64,000 nucleotides of DNA. Source: Sva-07 sp963728355 (GTDB lineage: Bacteria; Actinomycetota; Acidimicrobiia; Acidimicrobiales; Ilumatobacteraceae). Under the pieces are notes generated by a model, which saw nothing but the letters and a program-made list of their open reading frames with translations, was not told the DNA's origin and searched no databases. Positions 50,921-58,720 of this stretch are shown piece by piece (position 1 is the first letter of the stretch; each line of letters opens with the position of its first letter). The position numbers and the translations under genes are program-made. Location: assembly GCA_963728355.1 (NCBI GenBank), contig CAVSJQ010000001.1, forward strand, positions 124,001-188,000, in the 5' to 3' direction.

Positions 50921-51361
50921 ATGATGAAATTCATCATGAAATTGCCGATGCTCGGCGCGATTGCTCCACTGATCGTCCTGGGTGTCGCCTGCGGGTCCGA
51001 CGACGAGGGTGGTGATGACTCCGACGCGACGGAACTCGAGGCCACGCTGTCCGATTTCCAGTTCGACCCAGACAGTTGGACCGCGGCGGCGAACGAGGAC
51101 GTCACGATCACGCTGACGAACGAGAGCAGCGTCGCCCACGAATGGGTGATCCTGCAGCCTGGCGTCGAGATCGAGAGCGAGGCCGATCTTCCCGAAACCG
51201 AGGAAGAACTGCTGGCGGACTTCGTACTCACCGAGACAGAGGTCGAACCCGGCACGACACAGGACATGGTCTTCAACGTTCCCTCAGGGACATATCAGAT
51301 CATCTGCGCCATCGAAGGCCACTTCGATGCCGGAATGCAAGGCTCGCTGACGGTCCAATAG
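50921..51361 (+). CDS. Cupredoxin-domain lipoprotein 1
   Basis: A 146-residue exported lipoprotein (lipobox VLGVAC, Cys24) with a plastocyanin-like copper domain. All four type 1 copper ligands are present: His73 (VAHEW), Cys129, His134 and Met139 (CAIEGHFDAGM). An acidic insert of about 25 residues (EIESEADLPETEEELLAD) separates the first His from the rest, as in some sulfocyanin or nitrosocyanin-like proteins. It probably carries electrons or copper at the cell surface. A second cupredoxin follows after 28 bases. It has a strong ribosome-binding site. Confidence 0.85.
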   Translation: MMKFIMKLPMLGAIAPLIVLGVACGSDDEGGDDSDATELEATLSDFQFDPDSWTAAANEDVTITLTNESSVAHEWVILQPGVEIESEADLPETEEELLADFVLTETEVEPGTTQDMVFNVPSGTYQIICAIEGHFDAGMQGSLTVQ

Positions 51362-51389
51362 CACGGCAACGAATACATTGGATTATCGA

Positions 51390-51809
51390 GTGGGCTATGC
51401 ATTTCGAACCGTCGTATCGGCACTGACGGCGACGCTGCTGACGCTCGGGACCGCCGGATGCGGACCGGATGGACCTGACGTGGTCGATGGGCAGGCGATC
51501 GACGTGGACGACACCAGGCTGCGTCCGGGCGACGCCGTCCAGGTGATCGCCGAGGAGTTCGCGTTCTCACCCGACGAGCTCGTCGCCGAGCCGGGCGCGT
51601 ACACCGGCGAACTGTCCAACGAGGGAGCATTGACGCACAACCTGACATTCTCCGACGGGACGACGTTTCCCGTCGGTCCGGGCGAGACGGTGCCCATCGA
51701 CTTCGTCGTACCGGAGGGCGGCCTCACCTTCATCTGCTCGATCGACGGCCACGAGGCGGCCGGCATGAGCGGCGAGATCGATACGCCCGAGACCCACGAC
51801 GACGCCTGA
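51390..51809 (+). CDS. Cupredoxin-domain lipoprotein 2
   Basis: A 139-residue lipoprotein (lipobox LGTAGC, Cys24) with a second plastocyanin-like domain. The ligands His83 (LTHNLTF), Cys116, His121 and Met126 (CSIDGHEAAGM) are complete. It lacks the acidic insert of its neighbour, so it is a diverged partner and not a recent duplicate. GTG 51390 is preferred; TACATT at 51374-51379 suggests its own near-leaderless promoter. TTG 51378 is the alternative start. Confidence 0.8.
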   Translation: MGYAFRTVVSALTATLLTLGTAGCGPDGPDVVDGQAIDVDDTRLRPGDAVQVIAEEFAFSPDELVAEPGAYTGELSNEGALTHNLTFSDGTTFPVGPGETVPIDFVVPEGGLTFICSIDGHEAAGMSGEIDTPETHDDA

Positions 51810-51838
51810 GTCGTCGGTTCACGGGGGCAGGCGCGTCG

Positions 51839-52663
51839 TCAGCGGCGTTCGTGGTGACTCGTGCGCACGATGCAGGTCTGCTGTGCCGTCGACATCAGCC
51901 GGCCGTCCGGACGCCACATCCGCAACGAGCCATGACCGATCGAGCGGTGGAACCCTTCGGGGACCAATTCCAGCAACACCCAGTCGGTCGGTTCCGTGTC
52001 GATCACCCGCAGCGTGTTGTCGATGCTGGTTGCCCCCGGCAGCGCGCCGAGTGCCGCCCCGATGCCCATCGGCACGGTGTCGGCGACGTAGGCCTGCGAT
52101 GCGGGAGTGCCGATCTCGTCGTCGACCACCCGCGTCCAGATCGCCAGACCTCCGTGCTGCGCCTTGCCGACCGCCTCCATGCCGAAGGCGCCCGCTGCCA
52201 GTCGCCGCTCCATCGTCCGGAAGAACGAACCGGACAGGTCCATCTCGAATGGTCCGCCCATCGGCGGGCAGTCATCGGGCGGCGGCACCTCGGGCATGGA
52301 GACGAACTGGGCGCTGTCGCCTCCCGGGCGGATCGTGTGAGCGCACAGCGATGTGAACACCGGCTCGCCGCCGACCGTTGCATGGACCTGAGATTGGGTG
52401 GTGACCCTGCCCTGAGCGGGAATCGTCACGTCGAGTTCGACAACGGAGCCGGGAGACGGCGACCCGAGGAACTGGGTCGTGATCCACTGCAACGGACGCT
52501 CGGTCATTCGCTCGGCCGCCTCGATCGACGCAGCGATGCCGGACCCGCCGTAGAGGAAGCCGAACGGCGTCGAGAGGTCAGGTCGCGCATGGAGCTGGTA
52601 CTGGCCGGCGCCCGTTTCCTGGAGGTCGAGCAGATCGAATCTGGGGAGCACGACTGGGCACAT
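51839..52663 (-). CDS. Acyl-CoA thioesterase (TesB-like double hotdog)
   Basis: A 274-residue protein fitting a TesB-like pair of hotdog folds. The N-terminal domain has STPFGFLYGGSGIAASIEAAERMTERPLQWITTQFLGSP; the C-terminal one has PASQAYVADTVPMGIG and TEPTDWVLLELVPEGFHRSIGHGSLRMWRPDGRLMSTAQQ. It likely hydrolyses medium- or long-chain acyl-CoA. The first few residues are uncertain; GTG codons shortly after ATG 52663 are alternatives. It lies between the cupredoxins and a pair of small membrane-protein genes, with no obvious functional link. Confidence 0.8.
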   Translation of the reverse strand: MCPVVLPRFDLLDLQETGAGQYQLHARPDLSTPFGFLYGGSGIAASIEAAERMTERPLQWITTQFLGSPSPGSVVELDVTIPAQGRVTTQSQVHATVGGEPVFTSLCAHTIRPGGDSAQFVSMPEVPPPDDCPPMGGPFEMDLSGSFFRTMERRLAAGAFGMEAVGKAQHGGLAIWTRVVDDEIGTPASQAYVADTVPMGIGAALGALPGATSIDNTLRVIDTEPTDWVLLELVPEGFHRSIGHGSLRMWRPDGRLMSTAQQTCIVRTSHHERR

Positions 52664-52757
52664 TCACAGACCGACGTCGCAGCGGACAAGTCGGCGCTGT
52701 GTAGGCCGACGTCCACAGCGCATTCCCGAGATCCGGTGAGGGCGGGCCCGCGCTCGC

Positions 52758-52952
52758 TCAGTAGTCGCTGGCGATGACGCGCCGGGCACGGTCGACCGCC
52801 CCCTCGTCGTCGTCGATGCCGTCGGGCCCAGGAACGAATTCGGGCTGATCGTCGAGTTGGCTGCCGGTCAGCAGCAGTCCGCCGGCGACGACGGTCCCGT
52901 ACACGGTGACGAGGAAGACGAGCACGCCGACGACGAAGATCGCAGTACTCAT
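52758..52952 (-). CDS. Small membrane protein (64 residues)
   Basis: One N-terminal TM helix (AIFVVGVLVFLVTVYGTVVAGGLLL) and an acidic cytoplasmic-type tail (DGIDDDEGAVDRARRVIASDY). Its ATG overlaps the stop of the upstream small gene by four bases. The pair looks like subunits of one membrane complex, but no family is recognised. Confidence 0.65.
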   Translation of the reverse strand: MSTAIFVVGVLVFLVTVYGTVVAGGLLLTGSQLDDQPEFVPGPDGIDDDEGAVDRARRVIASDY

Positions 52953-53173
52953 GACGTCACCCGCTCGCGGATCGGCTCGCTGGCGGGAACGTCGACGGAC
53001 GACAGCAGCAGCGTGCCCAACGAGTGGATGGAGGGCACCCAGAGACCGACGAAGATGCCGGCGGTGGTCTCACCCTGGACGAAGTACAACCAGACCGAGA
53101 ACAGGAACGAGAGGAACCCTGCGACGACGAACGGCAACTTGAGGCGGAGGGGGACGGAGAGGGAGCGTTTCAT
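52949..53173 (-). CDS. Small membrane protein (74 residues)
   Basis: Two hydrophobic segments (LPFVVAGFLSFLFSVWLYFV and TAGIFVGLWVPSIHSLGTLLL) follow a basic N-terminus. AAAGGA six bases before ATG 53173 is a good ribosome-binding site. An AT-rich stretch just upstream (about 53195-53230) is unusual in this genome and probably holds the promoter. It overlaps the next small membrane gene. Function unknown. Confidence 0.68.
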   Translation of the reverse strand: MKRSLSVPLRLKLPFVVAGFLSFLFSVWLYFVQGETTAGIFVGLWVPSIHSLGTLLLSSVDVPASEPIRERVTS

Positions 53174-53285
53174 GATGGTCCTTTCGGTTGATGACCATCC
53201 GTTTAACATGCTTTAGCACTATTTATTCCCCCATCCTTGTCTGGTCCCCCGCGGAGGCGGGACGTCGGCCACCTATGGTGCCGAA

Positions 53286-54485
53286 ATGCGCATCACCGAC
53301 TGCACGACCTTCGTCATCGGGAATCCACCGCCGCACTTCGGTGGGCGATACTTCATCGTCGTGAAGCTGACGACCGACACCGGCGTGGTGGGCTACGGCG
53401 AGATCTACGTCGCCACGTTCGGCCCTCACGCAGTGGCGGCAATGGTCGCCGACGTGGCCGACCGGTGGGTGATCGATGCCGACCCCAACCGCATCGAGCT
53501 GCTGTGGCGGCGGATGTACTCATCCGGGTATGCCCTACGACCCGATCCGACACTGGTGGGGATCATGAGCGGCATCGAGATGGCGTGCTGGGACATCGTC
53601 GGCAAGGACGCCGGCAAGCCAGTGTACGACCTGCTCGGTGGACGAGTCCACGACCGGATCCGCACGTACACCTACCTGTACCCCGCCGACGGCCGACCCG
53701 ACGTGTACACCGAACCGGCCCAAGCGGCCGAGCAGGCGACGTTCGAGGTCGAACGCGGGTTCACGGCGGTCAAGTTCGATCCCGCCGGGCCCTACACCGC
53801 ATTCGACGGTCACCAACCGGGCCTCGACGACATCGATCGATCGGTGGCGATCACTGCAGCGATCCGCGAGGCGGTCGGGTCGCGAGCGGATCTGCTGTTT
53901 GGCACCCACGGCCAGTTCACGGCGGCGGGCGCCATCCGGCTGGCGCAGCGCCTGGAGCCGTTCGATCCGCTGTGGTTCGAGGAACCGACGCAGCCCGATC
54001 AGCCCCAAGAGATGGCGCGGGTGGCGCGGCAGACGTCGATCCCGGTCGCAACGGGTGAACGGCTCACGACGATCACCGAGTTCGCCGCGCTGGCACGGCA
54101 CCAGGCGGCCGCGATCTGGCAACCGAACCTCGGACGCTGCGGCGGCCTGCTGGCCGGCAAGAAGATCGCCGCAATCGCCGAGGCGGCGGGCTGTCAGATC
54201 GCGCCGCACCTGTACTCCGGCCCGATCCTCGGGGCGGCCAACATCCAGCTGGCGGCGACGCTGCCGAACCTGCTCATCGTCGAGGGCATCCAGGACTGGA
54301 GCGGCTTCCACGCCGAACTCCTCACCACGCCGATCCAGTGGGAGGACGGCCACGTGATCCCGTCGCGCAAGCCCGGCCTCGGCGTCGAACTGGACGAAGC
54401 GGTCGCGCTGGCCCACCCGTACCCCGCCGACGGCGACCTCCACCTGAACATGTCCGTGTCGCCAGGGGTCAGACCCCCGGCGTAA
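53286..54485 (+). CDS. Mandelate racemase/muconate-lactonizing-type enolase superfamily enzyme
   Basis: A 399-residue enzyme of the D-galactonate dehydratase-like branch. The N-terminal capping domain has GRYFIVVKLTTDTGVVGYGE. The barrel has AVKFDPAGPY (catalytic Lys region), LLFGTHGQFT, FEEP and ATGERL (metal Glu), and IAPHLYSGPI (catalytic His). It probably dehydrates or isomerises a sugar acid. The last nine residues (SPGVRPPA plus stop) are encoded by an inserted palindromic repeat, so the natural C-terminus may have been altered. Confidence 0.85.
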   Translation: MRITDCTTFVIGNPPPHFGGRYFIVVKLTTDTGVVGYGEIYVATFGPHAVAAMVADVADRWVIDADPNRIELLWRRMYSSGYALRPDPTLVGIMSGIEMACWDIVGKDAGKPVYDLLGGRVHDRIRTYTYLYPADGRPDVYTEPAQAAEQATFEVERGFTAVKFDPAGPYTAFDGHQPGLDDIDRSVAITAAIREAVGSRADLLFGTHGQFTAAGAIRLAQRLEPFDPLWFEEPTQPDQPQEMARVARQTSIPVATGERLTTITEFAALARHQAAAIWQPNLGRCGGLLAGKKIAAIAEAAGCQIAPHLYSGPILGAANIQLAATLPNLLIVEGIQDWSGFHAELLTTPIQWEDGHVIPSRKPGLGVELDEAVALAHPYPADGDLHLNMSVSPGVRPPA

Positions 54486-54548
54486 CACCCAACCGATCAG
54501 ACCCGGTCCACACCCTGTTACGCCGGGGGTCTGACCCCTGGCGACACG
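54455..54548. repeat. REPIN-like inverted doublet of GTTACGC-family palindromes
   Basis: Two 33-bp perfect inverted copies, 54455-54487 and 54516-54548, flank a 28-base spacer. Each contains GGGGTCAGACCCC. The first copy supplies the stop codon of the enolase-superfamily gene. The doublet sits between two convergent genes and can fold into a very long hairpin. Confidence 0.85.
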
Positions 54549-54557
54549 CGTGCACGA

Positions 54558-57500
54558 TCAGCGGAAGTCGCGGGAGGTGACGTTCGCCGACATCGGGAGC
54601 GGGGCGAGGTGCTCGGCGACGATGTTGACGACGCCTTCGCTCCGTTCGAGACGGCCGCGGATCAGCATCGCCGGAGCTTCGCGGGCCACCTTGCGGAACC
54701 TCGCCCAGCAGCCCTTCGAGATCACGACATTGATCAGGCCGGTCTCGTCCTCGAGGTTGAGGAACGTCACGCCCTGCGCGGTCATCGGCCGCTGGCGGTG
54801 CGTGACCACGCCGGCGACCAGGACGGTCGAGCCGGGTTCGGGATCCCACAGCTGCGCCGAGGTCAGCACACCCAGGCGTGTCAGCTCCTCGCGCACGAAG
54901 CTCGTCGGATGACCGTCGGGCGACACACCGGTCGCCCACAGGTCGGCGACCGCCTCCTCGACCGGGGTCATCCCGGGAAGTTGCGGCGCCGCGTCGCCGG
55001 TGACCATCCCCGGCAACCGGCCCGGTCGCGACTGGGCCGTTGCACCGACGGTCCACAGCGCCATACGCCGGTCGAGACCGAAGCATTCGCCGAACAACCC
55101 ACCGGTCGCCATCGCCTCCAACTGCGCGAGCGTCAGCGATGGCACCCGGCGCACGAGGTCCTCGGTGTCGGCGAACAACCCGTCGGCCTTACGGACCGCT
55201 TCCATCTCCTCGGCCAGCTCCGTGCCGATGCCGCGCACCGACCCGAGCCCGAGCCGCACCGCCACGCCGCCCTCGGACGAGTCGCACGGCTCCAGCGTCG
55301 CCGCCGCAAGAGATGCGTTGAGGTCGGGCGTGTGGACCACCACGCCGTGACGGCGGGCGTCGCGCACCAGCGTGTGCGGCGACCAGAACCCCATTGGCTG
55401 GGCGTTGAGCAGCGCCGCACAGAACGCCGCCGGCTCGTGGTACTTGATCCACGACGACGCGTACACGAGGTAGGCGAAGCTCACCGAGTGCGACTCGGGG
55501 AAACCGTAGTTGGCGAACGCCTTCATCTTCATGAACAGCTCGTCGGCGACGTCGCCGGTGATCCCCCGCTCGACCATGCCGGCATAGAGCCGCTCCTTCA
55601 GCCGCTCCATGCGACGCGCCGAGCGCTTCGAGCCCATCGCCTGGCGCAGCTCATCGGACTCGGCCGGCGTGAACCCGGCGACGTCGATCGCCATCTGCAT
55701 CAGCTGCTCCTGGAACAGCGGCACGCCGAGCGTCTTGCCGAGCGAGTTCTCCAGCAGCGGATGCAGGTAGGTGATCGGCTCGAGGCCGTTGCGGCGCCGG
55801 ATGTAGGGGTGCACCGACCCGCCCTGGATCGGGCCCGGGCGGATCAGCGCCACCTCGACGACCAGGTCGTAGAACCGGCGGGGCTTGAGCCGCGGCAGCG
55901 TCGCCATCTGCGCCCGCGACTCGATCTGGAACACCCCGACGGTGTCGGCGCGGCACAGCATCCCGTAGACGTCGTCGTCCTGGGGGATCGTGGCGAGGTC
56001 GATCTCGTAGCCGCGGTGCTCACGGACGAGGTCGACGGCGTAGTGCAGCGCCGACAGCATCCCGAGGCCCAGCAGGTCGAACTTGACGAGACCGGTGCGG
56101 GCGCAGTCGTCCTTGTCCCACTGCAGCACCGAGCGCTTGTCCATCCGGGCCCACTCGACCGGGCAGACCTCGATCACCGGGCGGTCGCAGATCACCATCC
56201 CACCGGAGTGGATGCCGAGGTGACGCGGTGCGTCCTCGACCTCGAGCGCCAACTCCAACACCGGCTCGGGGATCGAGCAGTCGGGCTGCGCGGCGGTCGT
56301 CGCCACGCCGCCCCAGCCGTCGACCTGCTTCGACCAGGCGTCCTGCTGGCCCGGCTCGAACCCCAGCGCCTTGGCCATGTCGCGCACCGCCGAGCGCGCC
56401 CGGTATGTGATCACGTTGGCCACCTGGGCGGTGTGGTGGCGCCCGTAACGCTCGTAGACGTACTGGATCACCTCCTCTCGCCTGTCGCTCTCGATGTCGA
56501 CGTCGATGTCGGGCGGGCCATCGCGTTCCGGCGACAGGAACCGCTCGAACAGCAACCCGAGCGACACCGCATCGGCCGCCGTGATGCCGATCGCGTAACA
56601 GACCGCCGAGTTCGCCGCGCTCCCCCGGCCCTGGCAGAAGATGTTCGAGCGGCGGCAGAACTCGACGATGTCCCACACGATCAGGAAGTAGCCGGCGAAG
56701 TCGAGCTGCTCGATCAGCGCCAACTCGTGGTCGATCGTGGTCCAGGCCCGAGCCCGCAGCGAGAGATCTTCGGCGTGCGCCGGTCGTTCGCCGTACCGGC
56801 GGCGGGCACCCTCCTCGGTCACCCGGCGCAGGTACTGCATCTCGGTCAGGCCGTCGGGACATGGGTAGGGCGGCAACTTCGGTGCCACGAGCGACAGGTC
56901 GAATGCCGCCGCTCGCCCGATCTCCGCCGCCCGCTCGACCACGCCGGGATAACGGCGGAACCGCTTGGCCTGCTCGGCGCCCGAGCGGAGATGGGCGCCG
57001 GACGCCGCGGGCAACCACGGATCGATCTGGTCGAGGCTGCGGCGCGCCCGCACTGCGGCGAGCGCGGTTGCGAGCTTGCGTTGAGGGGGCGTGGCGTAGT
57101 GGACGTTGTTGGTCGCCACGCATTCGACACGTTCCCGATGGGCGAGCTCGACGAGGGCGTCGTTGCGCGCCGAGTCGAGGGGGTCACCGTGATCCCACAA
57201 CTCGACCAGGACCCGGTCGCGCCCGTACACGTCGACCAGCCGGAGCAGTTCCCTCCGGGCCGCAGCCGGGCCGTCGGCCACGAGGGCGGCGGGCACGGCA
57301 CCCTTGCGGCAGCCGGTGAGGACCCAGCCGTGCCCGGCGACGGCGTCGGCGACGTCACCGAACGCGAACTGTGGCGCCCCCTTCTCGCCGCCGAGGTGGC
57401 CGTTGCTGAGCGCGCGGGAGAGCCGGGCATAGCCGTCGGGACCATCGGCGAGCACCAGCAGGTGCGTGCCCGACGGGTCGGGAGCGTGCGAGTCGGGCAC

Positions 57501-57970
57501 CTGCCCAGTGGCGACCTGGCGGACCGTGTCGACCTCCGATCGGGCGACTCGGGCACCATCGGCGGTCCCTGTCGACAGCGTGATCTCGGCGCCGAACACG
57601 GTGGGCAGGCCGACCGCCTTGGCCGCCTCGGCGAAGCGGACCACCCCGTAGAAGCCGTCGTGGTCGGTGATCGCCAGCGCCTCCAGCCCGAGCCGGGCCG
57701 CTTCGGTGGCCAACTCCTCGGGGTGTGACGCTCCGTCGAGGAACGAGAAGTTCGAGTGACAGTGGAGCTCGGCGTACGGGACGGTGGGTGCTCGTGCCGT
57801 TCGGATCGACTCCGGCGGCGCCTCGAACGGCTGACGCTTGCGGCTCCACGCCGGGCCGTCACCACCCGAGTTCCACGAGGGACTGCCGGGGCGCGCCCGT
57901 CGCGGCCCTGCTTGCCCGAGAGCGTCGCCTCCAGCTCGCTCCACGACCACGACGGGTTGTTGAACGCCAT
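54558..57970 (-). CDS. dnaE2: Error-prone DNA polymerase DnaE2 (frameshift near the N-terminus)
   Basis: A C-family translesion polymerase of about 1137 residues, part of SOS mutagenesis. The PHP domain starts PYAELHCHSNFSFLDGAS; the palm has PDIDVDIES; a C-terminal OB domain has VLVAGVVTHRQRPMTAQGVTFLNLEDETG. The family N-terminus MAFNNPSWSWSELEATLSGKQ starts at ATG 57970 but lies in a different frame from GGDGPAWSRKRQPF onward. A one-base deletion, real or a sequence error, must lie around 57875-57915. GATACT is seven bases before the ATG and an SOS box overlaps it. ImuB/ImuA are not adjacent. Confidence 0.85.
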
Positions 57971-57981
57971 CCACACCAGTA

Positions 57982-57997
57982 TCGAACACACGTTCTC
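57982..57997. promoter_or_regulatory. LexA (SOS) box at the dnaE2 promoter
   Basis: TCGAAC-ACAC-GTTCTC at 57982-57997 matches the actinobacterial LexA site TCGAAC-N4-GTTCGA at 14 of 16 positions counting free spacer bases. It abuts the dnaE2 -10 box (57983-57978), so LexA binding would block transcription until DNA damage. Confidence 0.75.
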
Positions 57998-58037
57998 TAC
58001 CCGCAAGTCGCGCCCCACCCTCTTCTCCTCCCCCCAT

Positions 58038-58095
58038 CCCCCGAAAATGCGCAGGATCTAGCCCTGAGCGGGCCGATCTGCGCATTTTTCGGGGG
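58038..58095. repeat. CCCGAAAA...TTTTTCGGG hairpin repeat, copy 1
   Basis: A nearly perfect long hairpin: CCCCCGAAAATGCG pairs with CGCATTTTTCGGGGG, with an inner CAGGATC/GATCTG and a GCCC/GGGC tip. A decayed inverted copy lies at 62629-62686. Confidence 0.7.
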
Positions 58096-58141
58096 ATTTG
58101 GGGCCCGAGTCCGTCGGCGGGGGGATGTGGGGAGCCCCGTG

Positions 58142-58501
58142 TCAGTCGTCGGCGGGGGCGAGGCTGGCCGGGGAGAGACCGGAGAGGCCGTTCGCCCGAG
58201 CCCAGTCGGCGATCGCTGCACTGTCGCCGTACACCGAGCGCACCGCCGTCGGTGACAGGCTCGCTGGAGACAGCCCGGTCAGCCCGTTGGCACGGGCCAT
58301 CTCGGCGATCGCCGGGTGATCGCCGACCGCGGGAACCGACGGCGACTCCTGGGCGAGCGCCGCCCCGATGCCGAACGTGACCGCACCGACGGCGACCACA
58401 CCGCCGACGAGGGCCCGCAGGCGGGGTCGGCGGGTCGTCGTACCGGTGGTGGTCTCGGTGATGTCGGCCGGGATGGTGCTGGAAGTGTCGTTGCTGTGCA
58501 T
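58142..58501 (-). CDS. Exported protein with duplicated ARANGLxGLSPASL motif
   Basis: A 119-residue protein. A Thr-rich start is followed by a hydrophobic segment (residues 29-50) ending ALAQE, a plausible signal peptidase site. The mature part has two near-identical blocks, residues 64-82 and 96-114, each with A-RANGL-[TS]-GLSPASL. GAAAGG six bases before ATG 58501 is a good ribosome-binding site. It is divergent from the giant SARP-BMP receptor gene and could be its target. No family is recognised. Confidence 0.65.
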   Translation of the reverse strand: MHSNDTSSTIPADITETTTGTTTRRPRLRALVGGVVAVGAVTFGIGAALAQESPSVPAVGDHPAIAEMARANGLTGLSPASLSPTAVRSVYGDSAAIADWARANGLSGLSPASLAPADD

Positions 58502-58720
58502 GACGTGCCTTTCGTCGACCCCGAGGGGCGGTGTCACCGACTCGGTCGAGCCGGCTGCCGATCACACTCCACGACGAGGGTTGACCGTCAGTGAGCGGCG
58601 ATTGCCGAGTGATGTCGGTCGCCGCCGTCCGGCAGGTGCGCCGGTGCCCGCTGCCACACGCGAACCACCTCCGAGCTGGGGTGATGTGCGTTAATCTCTC
58701 GGTAATCGGGGGGTGATCGA
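58502..58720. promoter_or_regulatory. Divergent intergenic region before the SARP-BMP receptor gene
   Basis: It contains the likely promoters of two divergent genes. TTAATCT at 58691-58697 is a good -10 element for the receptor gene. TAATC occurs twice (58692-58696 and 58703-58707), 11 bases apart, as a direct repeat in the spacing used by SARP regulators. GGGGGG before GTG 58721 may serve as ribosome-binding site. Confidence 0.45.

Noticed and set aside
53286..54485. Calling the enolase-superfamily enzyme a specific D-galactonate dehydratase
   Set aside because: Motifs place it in that branch, but substrate choice in this superfamily cannot be read reliably from the sequence, and no sugar-acid pathway genes are next to it.
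54558..58565. DnaE2 frame extended upstream to 58565
   Set aside because: The extra part crosses a hairpin repeat and a divergent-promoter region, overlaps the exported protein gene at 58142, and has no similarity to DnaE2. The family N-terminus is in the other frame at 57970.
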